Positions 10,584-18,894 of a stretch of DNA of 57,150 nucleotides are shown in pieces. The DNA is taken from the NCBI GenBank assembly GCA_013824485.1, contig PNNY01000002.1, positions 1 through 57,150 on the forward strand, written 5' to 3'. The first letter of the stretch is position 1; each line of letters opens with the position of its first letter. The notes below the pieces were generated by a model. That model was not told the DNA's origin. It did not search any database and saw only the letters and a program-made list of their open reading frames with translations. Source of the DNA: Sideroxydans sp. (GTDB lineage Bacteria > Pseudomonadota > Gammaproteobacteria > Burkholderiales > Gallionellaceae). The translations under genes were made by a program, and so were the position numbers.

Positions 10584-10949
10584 ATCATCAAGCGCATCCT
10601 TATCGTCGATGATTATTCGAGCATACGTTCATTGATCAAGGTAGTCATCCATCAGCTTGGGAATAGCGAGGTCGTTGAGGCATCGGATGGTTTGGCCGCG
10701 CTCGCGAAGCTCAAGCAGCAATCATTCGATCTGGTGGTCACTGACTGGAACATGCCGAATATGTCCGGAATCGAGTTGCTTGCGGCTATTAGAGCAGATG
10801 AGGTTCTCAAAGCCATCCCCGTCATCTTGCTTACGGCAGAGACCACCAAAGAGAACATCAGTGAGGCGGTCAAACTCGGGGTCAACGGATATGTAGCTAA
10901 GCCCTTCACGCCCGAAAAGCTTCAATCTACATTGAGCGAGTGGATTTGA
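10584..10949 (+). CDS. Single-domain (CheY-like) response regulator; probable non-canonical start upstream of ORF-track start 10632
   Basis: Reading upstream in frame gives (I)IKRILIVDDYSSIRSLIKVVIHQ...DLVVTDWNMPNMSG...VILLTAE...GYVAKPFTPEKL; GGGAG at 10574-10578; no ATG/GTG/TTG between the stop at 10554 and TTG 10632. Confidence 0.8.
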   Translation: MIKRILIVDDYSSIRSLIKVVIHQLGNSEVVEASDGLAALAKLKQQSFDLVVTDWNMPNMSGIELLAAIRADEVLKAIPVILLTAETTKENISEAVKLGVNGYVAKPFTPEKLQSTLSEWI

Positions 10950-10991
10950 TTTCTTTGTGTCACAGCTAAGTGAGTGGTGGCACTTGCCGAG

Positions 10992-12935
10992 TTAGTTTCT
11001 TCGCTGGAATACCAGCGGCACGACAGTAGGTGGTGCTGATTTTAAGATGTGTTTCTTCATCTTCCCCATCACGTGCATCTCGCACGCTTTGCAGTCGAAT
11101 TCCAAACGCAATCTTTCATTGCCATTGATGAGTGTCATCGGTTCGGCGCGCACTTGGCCCTGTACGCCGATCACACCTTTCGCTTGCTTTGGGCATAGGC
11201 TCAAAGAGTAGCGGATGCAATGGCGCGTGATCATCAGCGATACATCGCCTTCTTCTTTGTGCGATTCGTACGCGGCGGCGATGAGTTGCACGCCGTGCTT
11301 CTTGTAAAAATCATTCGCTGCTTTGTTATAGACGTTGGCAAGGAAGGAGAGAGACTCTTCTGGATATTTCGCGGGTGGTTCGATCGCAGCTTTGCGTGGT
11401 AAGCATGTGTATGCCGCGAGGCGCGCAGCTTCAAGTTGTTCCACCGCATCGCGGCGCAGTTTGTTGGCGAGTGAACTGGGGATGAACCACGGTTGCTTCC
11501 AGTTGACAGTGAGTTCGTGCAACTCAAAATCGGTATTGCCGAAGCGTGCCAATTGCTCGCGCACGCCACTTTCCGCGTCGCTTTGGTTTTTCGCGGGTTG
11601 TTTGTCGAAGGCGGCAGTAGCTGTCGCGCTGATGCCGTCTTCATCTTGCAAAGTCAGTGCGAACCCTTCTGTAGTTTCGGAGAAAGTCGCGTACAAGCTG
11701 ATGCGGCGTTCGGCAGATTTTTTGTTGAGCGCTTGTTCCCATGCGTGGTCACGGTTGCGACTGATAACGATGTTGGGGCGCAGTCCTTGCAAGGTGTGCA
11801 TGGGTTCATTGGGGAACACGCGCCATACGTCACCTTTACGCTCCACCACGTTTGCTTGCAAGCCGATGACTTCGCGTTTGTATAGGTAGTTCAAGCCGTC
11901 GCTGTTTGCCAAGTCTTCGTTCGATTCCATCTCGAACCATTTGTCACCGACCTTGGTTACGCAACCCAACTCCAGTCCGACGAAGGTGGGGGTATCGAAC
12001 GCGCCGATGTCAGCCTTGCGCCCTTGCGAGAAGTAGTCCGTCGCACCGCGATGGAAGGTCTTGTCCGGATTCGGCGTGAACAGGAGTTTCGTCTTGCCGC
12101 TGGATGCGGCATGTAACTCGGGACGCTCGTTCAATATCGCGTCCAGCAATTGGCGATAGTGGCCGGTGATGTTCTTCACATAGGCTGCTTCTTTGTAACG
12201 GCCCTCTATCTTGAAGCTACGCACACCGGCATCAATGAGCGCACGCAAATTGTCGCTCTGGTTGTTGTCCTTCACCGACAACAGATGTTTCTCGAAGGCG
12301 ACAATCTGGCCTTTGTTGTCTTCCAGCGTGTAGGGCAGACGACAGGCTTGCGAGCAATCGCCGCGATTCGCGCTACGGCCCGTGTGCGCATGACTGATGT
12401 TGCACTGACCGGAATAGGCGACGCACAACGCACCGTGGATGAAGTGTTCGATGATGGTGTCGGCAGGCACGGCGGCGCGCACCTTGGCGATCTCTTGGAT
12501 GGTGAGCTCACGCGCCAGCACCAATTGTGAGAAGCCGACATCGGCCAGGAAGCGCGCTTTCTCTGGCGTGCGGATGTCGCATTGGGTCGAGGCGTGTAGA
12601 TCGATAGGTGGCAGGTCAAGCTGTAACAAACCCATGTCTTGCACGATGAGTGCATCCACCCCAGCGTCGTAGCAATCCCACGCCAGCTTGCGTGCCGACT
12701 CCAACTCGGCATCGTGCAAGATGGTGTTGACGGTGACGAATATCTTGGCGTGGAAGCGATGCGCGAATTCAACCAGTGAGGCGAGGTCTGCTATCGAGTT
12801 TCCCGCTTTTTCGCGTGCGCCAAAAGATGGCCCGCCGATATACACCGCATCCGCGCCATGCAAGATGGCCTCGCGGCCGATAGCGGCGGTTTTGGCGGGG
12901 GCGAGGAGTTCGAGAGTAGGGTTCAGTGGTGACAT
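10992..12935 (-). CDS. U32 family protein, RlhA-like (23S rRNA 5-hydroxycytidine synthase family)
   Basis: 647 aa; ELLAPAKTAAIGREAILHGADAVYIGGPSFGAR; SGQCNISHAHTGRSANRGDCSQACR; SFKIEGRYKEAAYV; C-terminal extension of the length expected for RlhA. Confidence 0.85.
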   Translation of the reverse strand: MSPLNPTLELLAPAKTAAIGREAILHGADAVYIGGPSFGAREKAGNSIADLASLVEFAHRFHAKIFVTVNTILHDAELESARKLAWDCYDAGVDALIVQDMGLLQLDLPPIDLHASTQCDIRTPEKARFLADVGFSQLVLARELTIQEIAKVRAAVPADTIIEHFIHGALCVAYSGQCNISHAHTGRSANRGDCSQACRLPYTLEDNKGQIVAFEKHLLSVKDNNQSDNLRALIDAGVRSFKIEGRYKEAAYVKNITGHYRQLLDAILNERPELHAASSGKTKLLFTPNPDKTFHRGATDYFSQGRKADIGAFDTPTFVGLELGCVTKVGDKWFEMESNEDLANSDGLNYLYKREVIGLQANVVERKGDVWRVFPNEPMHTLQGLRPNIVISRNRDHAWEQALNKKSAERRISLYATFSETTEGFALTLQDEDGISATATAAFDKQPAKNQSDAESGVREQLARFGNTDFELHELTVNWKQPWFIPSSLANKLRRDAVEQLEAARLAAYTCLPRKAAIEPPAKYPEESLSFLANVYNKAANDFYKKHGVQLIAAAYESHKEEGDVSLMITRHCIRYSLSLCPKQAKGVIGVQGQVRAEPMTLINGNERLRLEFDCKACEMHVMGKMKKHILKSAPPTVVPLVFQRRN

Positions 12936-12990
12936 GCGGCGGGATTATACAGAGGCGCAACAGGCGTTTCGCCTCTAAACGTATTGGATA

Positions 12991-13422
12991 TCAACGCCGG
13001 TGCGGACACTTAGCCTTGGTGCAATCGCCGTAGATCTGTAGCGAGTGATCGTGAATGGTGAAGCCGAGCTCGGCAGCGATCTTTTTCTGGCGCGATTCGA
13101 TGGCGCTGTCGTAGAACTCCTCGACGTGGCCGCATTGCATACAGACGATGTGGTCGTGATGGGTTCCTTCGTTCAACTCGAACACGGACTTGCCGCCTTC
13201 GAAGTTGTGCCGCACCAACAGACCTGCTTGTTCGAACTGGGTCAGCACGCGATACACGGTCGCTAGCCCAACGTTGTCTCCGCTATCTCGCAGCAGTTGA
13301 TAGACATCCTCTGCGCTCATGTGGCGTTCCTGCCCGTTTTTGAACAGATCCAGCACCTTGAGACGGGGCAGGGTGGATTTTAGGCCAGCGCTTTTCAGGT
13401 ATTCCGGTTCTAGCTCGTTCAT
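12991..13422 (-). CDS. fur: Ferric uptake regulator
   Basis: MNELEPEYLKSAGLKSTLPRLKVLDLF...HHDHIVCMQCGHVEEF; start trimmed from 13596. Confidence 0.93.
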   Translation of the reverse strand: MNELEPEYLKSAGLKSTLPRLKVLDLFKNGQERHMSAEDVYQLLRDSGDNVGLATVYRVLTQFEQAGLLVRHNFEGGKSVFELNEGTHHDHIVCMQCGHVEEFYDSAIESRQKKIAAELGFTIHDHSLQIYGDCTKAKCPHRR

Positions 13423-13481
13423 GAAAGTGTCCGTGGATGTATTTTTTTGCATCATGCCCAAAAGTGCTTGCCAATGCAAAC

Positions 13482-13500
13482 GAGAATAATTATCATTCGC
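13482..13500. promoter_or_regulatory. Fur box between fur and divergent secreted-protein gene
   Basis: GAGAATAATTATCATTCGC; reverse complement GCGAATGATAATTATTCTC matches 15/19 of the Fur consensus GATAATGATAATCATTATC (counted by hand). Confidence 0.8.
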
Positions 13501-13574
13501 GCCAATGGAAAAATGATCGGCACATAAGAATCGTTCCAAAAGCGAGTCATCTGAAACCAATTGAGGAGGGTGCT

Positions 13575-14318
13575 GTGAAAAAAGTAGTGCTAACAAATGT
13601 GTTCTTGGCGAGCCTTGTGTTGTCGCCCCTATGTATCGCTGGCCCTGCAGATTATTTATATACGCCGCACATCGAGCGCGGCGAGTTAGAACTGGATGTC
13701 AAATACGGAGTCGCCTCATCGAATGTGGGCGCGCACCCACAGGCGGCCAGCATCGGTCTGGGCTATGGTGTGACCGAATATTGGTTCACCGAGGGATATC
13801 TGAAGCAGAAGCACGCTGCAAGTGGAGATAGTACGTACCTCGAATGGGAGAACCGCTTCCTGTTGGTCGGTGGCGAAGGGGCGCCAGTCGATATCGGTTG
13901 GGTGACGGAATTAGAGGCGCCGCTTACAAGCGTTGCGCCGTGGGAGCTGCGAACAGGTCCGCTTTTTCAATCTACATTCGGAAAACTGCAATTGAATGGG
14001 AATGTCATCTTTGAGCGAGCATTCGGCGGGGCGGATGAAGACAGCGTGGGGCAAGTGACGAACATGGGATACCAATGGCAAGTGCGATACAGGGCGGGAG
14101 GGGCGTTCGATCTGGGTGCCCAAGGCGTTGGCGAGATGGGCAAGTGGGACCAATGGAGTAAGGCTGCTGATCAGAATCACCGCATGGGCCCTGCGCTTTA
14201 TGGCAAGTTGGCGCTGGGTGAGGGTGAGTCGATCAAATACAACGCGGCATGCTTAGTGGGAATGACTAACGCAGCACCTAAAGCGACGCTGCGTATGCAA
14301 ATGGAATATGAGTTCTGA
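13575..14318 (+). CDS. Secreted/outer-membrane protein (putative Fur-regulated)
   Basis: GTG start after GAGGAGGG; signal peptide VKKVVLTNVFLASLVLSPLCIA; C-terminus TLRMQMEYEF ending in F as in outer-membrane beta-barrels. Confidence 0.7.
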   Translation: MKKVVLTNVFLASLVLSPLCIAGPADYLYTPHIERGELELDVKYGVASSNVGAHPQAASIGLGYGVTEYWFTEGYLKQKHAASGDSTYLEWENRFLLVGGEGAPVDIGWVTELEAPLTSVAPWELRTGPLFQSTFGKLQLNGNVIFERAFGGADEDSVGQVTNMGYQWQVRYRAGGAFDLGAQGVGEMGKWDQWSKAADQNHRMGPALYGKLALGEGESIKYNAACLVGMTNAAPKATLRMQMEYEF

Positions 14319-14337
14319 GTGAGGTGTTGTAAAAAAA

Positions 14338-14363
14338 GAGGCCGACGTATTTGCGTCGGCCTC
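14338..14363 (-). terminator. Intrinsic terminator of the antiporter gene (possibly bidirectional)
   Basis: GAGGCCGACG-TATTTG-CGTCGGCCTC with A7 on the left (U7 on the minus transcript). Confidence 0.8.
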
Positions 14364-14385
14364 TGTCATGTTAAATCGCTCGAAG

Positions 14386-15462
14386 TTAGATCAATCCCAT
14401 AGACACCAGCGCGATGAAGGCGGCGAACAACACGAAGTGACTGATACCTTCGATGGCGTTCGTTTCGCCGTCATGCAGATTGTTCATCACCGTGAGGAAG
14501 GTCAGCAACAACATGCCGCCTTGTATCGGCGTGAGCGCCATGATGATGCGTTCGCCATTGAACAGCGCGATGGCCTCAATCACGGGGAGTGTCAGCAGTA
14601 CGGTGGCGAGTGAGGCGCCCAGCGCGATGTTGACCGTGGTCTGCATACGGTTGCTCTGTGCAGCACGCAACGCGGTGAGTATTTCGGGGCTGGCAGAGAT
14701 GAGCGCAACCAAAACGGCAGGGATCGATTTAGGCAGGCTGCTACCAGCCAACCCCGCATCTAGCAGCACCGACAATACTTCGGACAGCAGGCCGACCAAT
14801 ACGATGGCTCCGATCATGATGCCGACGTGAAGACTGTTCGGACTATGCGCCTCGTCATGCGCTTCCTCGTCGGTGGTGCTGGAGTATTCGAAGAAGGTGC
14901 GGTGTTCCACTGTCTGCAAGCGCAGGAAGCCAGCATACATAACGGCCATGATGCAGATGGAGAAGATGGAGTAGATGTGCCACTTATCATCGGGCACGAA
15001 ATCGGGCACGAACATGCCGACGCCGATGGCAACCAGCAACATAGCGACAAAGGAGTTGCCTGAATCCACGTTGTATTTAGAACTGCCATGCTTCAAACCA
15101 CCGACGATGGCAGCTAGACCCAAGATGCCGTTGATGTCGAACATCACGGCGGCGAATACCGTATCGCGCGCCAGCGTCGGGTTAGGTTCACCCATCAACA
15201 GCACCACCAAGATCACCACTTCGACCGATACGGCAGCGAGCGTCAAAATCAGTGTGCCGTAGGGCTCGCCAAAACGCACCGCCAATACCTCAGCGTGATG
15301 TGCGATGCGGAAAGCGACGCCGATGATGGCGGCCAAGATGACCAGCAGCAATCCCCACAAGGCCATGCCACCGTGTTCGACTGCACCGTGTTCAAGTGCG
15401 AAGCCAAGCCCCAAGATGATGAGGGCAATGGCGATGGGTAGTTCTGATTTCAGGTATTTCAT
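14386..15462 (-). CDS. Ca2+/H+ (ionic) antiporter, ChaA-like
   Basis: Multi-TM, 358 aa; GEPYGTLILTLAAVSVEVVILVVLL; SASPEILTALRAAQSNRMQTTVNIALGASLATVLLTLPVI. Confidence 0.87.
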   Translation of the reverse strand: MKYLKSELPIAIALIILGLGFALEHGAVEHGGMALWGLLLVILAAIIGVAFRIAHHAEVLAVRFGEPYGTLILTLAAVSVEVVILVVLLMGEPNPTLARDTVFAAVMFDINGILGLAAIVGGLKHGSSKYNVDSGNSFVAMLLVAIGVGMFVPDFVPDDKWHIYSIFSICIMAVMYAGFLRLQTVEHRTFFEYSSTTDEEAHDEAHSPNSLHVGIMIGAIVLVGLLSEVLSVLLDAGLAGSSLPKSIPAVLVALISASPEILTALRAAQSNRMQTTVNIALGASLATVLLTLPVIEAIALFNGERIIMALTPIQGGMLLLTFLTVMNNLHDGETNAIEGISHFVLFAAFIALVSMGLI

Positions 15463-15956
15463 GCTGACTCCTTGATACGTTGATACGTGACGAAATGATA
15501 GTGCAAAGGTTGTGGTGATTCTTGTGAGCGGACTTCACGTGCGATCTCTTGCCATGCTGATTTATCGAACGCAGGGAAGTGAGCATCACCTTCTACGTCC
15601 TGCTGTATCTCGGTGATGTAGAGCCTGTCGGCAAGGGCAAGTGATTGCGCATAGATGTCTGCGCCACCGACGATGAAAGTTTCTTCATCTTCTGAACACA
15701 AGTCAATTGCCTCTGCAAGCGAGTGCGCCATGAGGCAGCCTTCAATCATCAATTGCTTGTCGCGCGTGACGACCACCGTGGTGCGCCCCGGCAAAGTCTT
15801 GCCGATGGAGTCGAAGGTTTTACGCCCCATGATCATGTGATGCCCCATGGTCTGCGCTTTGAAATGCTTCAGGTCTTCAGGGCAACGCCAAGGTAGCGTG
15901 TTCTTGATGCCGATGGTGTGGTTGCGAGACATCGCAACAATGATTGAAACGCTCAT
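15459..15956 (-). CDS. folA: Dihydrofolate reductase
   Basis: [52 protein letters not shown]. Confidence 0.96.
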   Translation of the reverse strand: MSVSIIVAMSRNHTIGIKNTLPWRCPEDLKHFKAQTMGHHMIMGRKTFDSIGKTLPGRTTVVVTRDKQLMIEGCLMAHSLAEAIDLCSEDEETFIVGGADIYAQSLALADRLYITEIQQDVEGDAHFPAFDKSAWQEIAREVRSQESPQPLHYHFVTYQRIKESA

Positions 15957-16747
15957 ATCGCGACCGGTGCCTTGATCGCAGGATGCGGGTCGTAACCTTC
16001 CAGTGTGAAATCCTCGAATTTGAATGCGAAGATGTCTTTCACTTCAGGATTGATCTTCATGGTCGGCAACTCGCGCGGCTCACGTGAAAGCTGTAGCGCA
16101 GTCTGTTCCATGTGATTGGAATAAAGATGCGCATCGCCAAAGGTGTGTACAAAATCACCTGCTTTCAGTCCGCACACTTGCGCCATCATCATGGTGAGCA
16201 AGGCATAGCTGGCGATGTTGAATGGCACGCCGAGGAAGATGTCCGCACTGCGTTGGTACAACTGACAGGACAATCTGCCATCTGCTACGTAGAACTGGAA
16301 GAAGGCGTGGCAGGGTGCCAGTGCCATCTTGTCCAACTCGCCTACGTTCCAAGCGGAGACGATGATGCGGCGCGAATCGGGATTGTTCTTGATCTGCTCG
16401 ACTGCCACTTTGATTTGATCTATTACACGGCCATCGATGGTCTCCCATGAGCGCCATTGTTTGCCATAAACGGGGCCAAGGTTGCCGTTCTCATCAGCCC
16501 ATTCGTCCCAGATGCTGACGCCGTTCTCTTTCAGATATTTCGTGTTGGTACTGCCCTGCAGGAACCACAGCAGTTCATGCACGATGGATTTGAGGTGGCA
16601 CTTCTTGGTGGTGACCAGCGGGAAACCTGCTTGCAGATCGAAACGCATCTGGTAGCCGAACACGCTGGTGGTGCCGGTTCCGGTGCGGTCGGATTTATAG
16701 GTCCCATTCGTTTGGACGTGACGCATCAAATCTAGGTATTGGTGCAT
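15953..16747 (-). CDS. thyA: Thymidylate synthase
   Basis: [53 protein letters not shown]; 4-nt overlap with folA. Confidence 0.97.
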   Translation of the reverse strand: MHQYLDLMRHVQTNGTYKSDRTGTGTTSVFGYQMRFDLQAGFPLVTTKKCHLKSIVHELLWFLQGSTNTKYLKENGVSIWDEWADENGNLGPVYGKQWRSWETIDGRVIDQIKVAVEQIKNNPDSRRIIVSAWNVGELDKMALAPCHAFFQFYVADGRLSCQLYQRSADIFLGVPFNIASYALLTMMMAQVCGLKAGDFVHTFGDAHLYSNHMEQTALQLSREPRELPTMKINPEVKDIFAFKFEDFTLEGYDPHPAIKAPVAI

Positions 16748-16796
16748 GGTGTAGCCCTTATAATCGCGGCGTTCTGTGACTTAATTCGAGGATGCA

Positions 16797-18233
16797 ATGC
16801 TAGCACAACTGACCCTGATCCCCGCCCTACCCAAGAGCTTGACAGCCACGCATCTGTTAGTGCTGTTGCCCAAAGCGAAGGGCCTTGCAAAAGACACCCC
16901 CTACGGCGATCTGCTGGCTGCGACACTCAAGCGACGCGATATGAAGGTGGATGAGTTCGCCAAATCTTTTGTCACCGCGAATGCGGCGAACGGCGGCCTA
17001 GTGTCGTGGGCGATGCTGGATTTCGATAAGGACACATTCGCACTTCAGACCCAAGTGCGCAAAGCGATGCAGCCCTTATTGGAAGAACATCCCAAAGAAT
17101 TGAGCATCGCCGTATTTGGGGCGAATGCGCAGCACGCGGCAGAACTTGCTGTGTATGGCGCTTGGGTGAATGGTGCTTTGCTGCCCGTGAGTAAAAAGAA
17201 AGACGAACGCAAAGCGCTACAGAAGATCAGTTTGTACGGTTTTAACGACAAGAAAGTGTTCGAGGCACTCAAAGCGCAAGCCACGGGCAATCTGCTGTGT
17301 CGCGAGTTGACCGTGTTGCCACCTAACGAATTGACCCCGGGTGCATACCGTCTGCGCGTGAAGAAGTTGGCGCTAGAACACAAGTGGAAGCACGAAGAAT
17401 TCGACATGAAGGCGCTGCGCAAGATGGGCGCGGGGGCTTTTGTAGCCGTGGCGCAGGGCAGTCATGATGAGGATGCCGCCATCGTGCACCTCACTTACAA
17501 GCATCCCAAAGCCAAACAGACGGTGGCCTTGGTGGGCAAGGGCATCTGCTTCGACACGGGTGGCCATAATCTGAAGCCGTCGCGCTACATGCTCAATATG
17601 CACGAGGACATGAACGGCTCGGCCGTTTCTCTGGGCATCTTGCTTGCCGCATCTGAGCAGAAGCTCCCGGTGAACATCGACTGCTGGTTGGCATTGGCGC
17701 AGAACCACATCGGCCCTAAGGCCTACAAGCAGAACGACATCGTGAAAGCCTTGAATGGTACGCACATCGAAGTGATGCACACCGATGCCGAAGGACGCAT
17801 GGTTTTGGCAGATACCTTGACGCTGGCATCGCGTGCCAAACCTGATCTCATGATCGACTTCGCCACGCTCACTGGCAGCATGGCGATGGCATTGGGGGCG
17901 CGTTACAGCGGCGTGTTCGCGACATCAGACGCATTGGCGCAACGTGCGGTGACGACTGGTAAACAGGTGGGAGAGCGCCTGTGTGCTTTTCCGCATGATG
18001 AGGATTACGAGCCAGCGCTAGATTCCAAAGTGGCGGACATCAAGCAATGCACGCTGGATGGTGAAGCAGACCACATCTTGGCGACGCGATTCCTGAAGCG
18101 TTTCGTTGAGAAAGACACCCCGTGGCTACACGTGGACCTTTCAGCCAGTCGTTGTGAGGGAGGGTTGGGCGCGGTGGCGACCGAGGTGAATGGGTTTGGC
18201 GTAGCTTGGGGCTTGCGTATGCTTCAAGGGTGA
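16797..18233 (+). CDS. Leucyl aminopeptidase family (M17) protein
   Basis: VALVGKGICFDTGGHNLKPS; EVMHTDAEGRMVLADTL (NTDAEGRL-like). Confidence 0.9.
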   Translation: MLAQLTLIPALPKSLTATHLLVLLPKAKGLAKDTPYGDLLAATLKRRDMKVDEFAKSFVTANAANGGLVSWAMLDFDKDTFALQTQVRKAMQPLLEEHPKELSIAVFGANAQHAAELAVYGAWVNGALLPVSKKKDERKALQKISLYGFNDKKVFEALKAQATGNLLCRELTVLPPNELTPGAYRLRVKKLALEHKWKHEEFDMKALRKMGAGAFVAVAQGSHDEDAAIVHLTYKHPKAKQTVALVGKGICFDTGGHNLKPSRYMLNMHEDMNGSAVSLGILLAASEQKLPVNIDCWLALAQNHIGPKAYKQNDIVKALNGTHIEVMHTDAEGRMVLADTLTLASRAKPDLMIDFATLTGSMAMALGARYSGVFATSDALAQRAVTTGKQVGERLCAFPHDEDYEPALDSKVADIKQCTLDGEADHILATRFLKRFVEKDTPWLHVDLSASRCEGGLGAVATEVNGFGVAWGLRMLQG

Positions 18234-18359
18234 GTCTGTCAAGCGGGAAGAATATATAGGCCTTCGTGCTCATTGCTTTTGTTATAGCCGTTTTGCTACT
18301 ATCGAATCGCCGTTTGAAAAGGCACTTTGTAGTCCATCAACTCTCTAAGGGGGAATCAT

Positions 18360-18824
18360 ATGAAATCTGCAATGAAGAAAACGCTTTTGGCTTTGTCTTT
18401 GTCTGTTGCTGCTGCAGGTGCAAACGCTAGTGTCACTCAAGATGCTGCAGGTTGCGGTGTGGGTACGATGATATTCAAGGATAAAGTTGGTCTGGTTTAC
18501 AGTGCGTTGGCGGGTACGACCAACGGCTATCTGTCGGGCTCTGTTTCGATGACTTTGGGTATTTTGAATTGCCCAGAAGCATCTTCCATCAAGGGCAAGA
18601 TCGCTACCTTCATCGATTTCAACAAGCAACAGTTGGCTGTTGAGACTGCACAAGGTCAAGGCGAGCATTTGGCAGCATTGGTTGATATGTACGGCGTGAA
18701 GGAATCTGACCGTGCAGCTGCGACTAGCGCGCTGAAGGCTAACCAAGCGTCTATCTTCAGCGGTTCTACAACTGCTGAGATCCAAGCTGCTGTGACACAG
18801 ACTCTGCAAGCGTTCGTTTCCTAA
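18360..18824 (+). CDS. DUF3015 family secreted protein
   Basis: Signal peptide MKKTLLALSLSVAAAGANA; GCGVGTMIFKDK...SVSMTLGILNCPEASSIKGKIATFIDFNKQQLAVETAQGQGEHL. Confidence 0.8.
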   Translation: MKSAMKKTLLALSLSVAAAGANASVTQDAAGCGVGTMIFKDKVGLVYSALAGTTNGYLSGSVSMTLGILNCPEASSIKGKIATFIDFNKQQLAVETAQGQGEHLAALVDMYGVKESDRAAATSALKANQASIFSGSTTAEIQAAVTQTLQAFVS

Positions 18825-18840
18825 GTTAGCTTGTAGTATC

Positions 18841-18874
18841 AAAAAAAGCCGAGGCTAATCACCTCGGCTTTTTG
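18841..18874 (+). terminator. Intrinsic terminator after DUF3015 gene
   Basis: AAAAAGCCGAGG-CTAATCA-CCTCGGCTTTTTG. Confidence 0.88.
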
Positions 18875-18894
18875 TTGGGAAATCCAAACATCAA

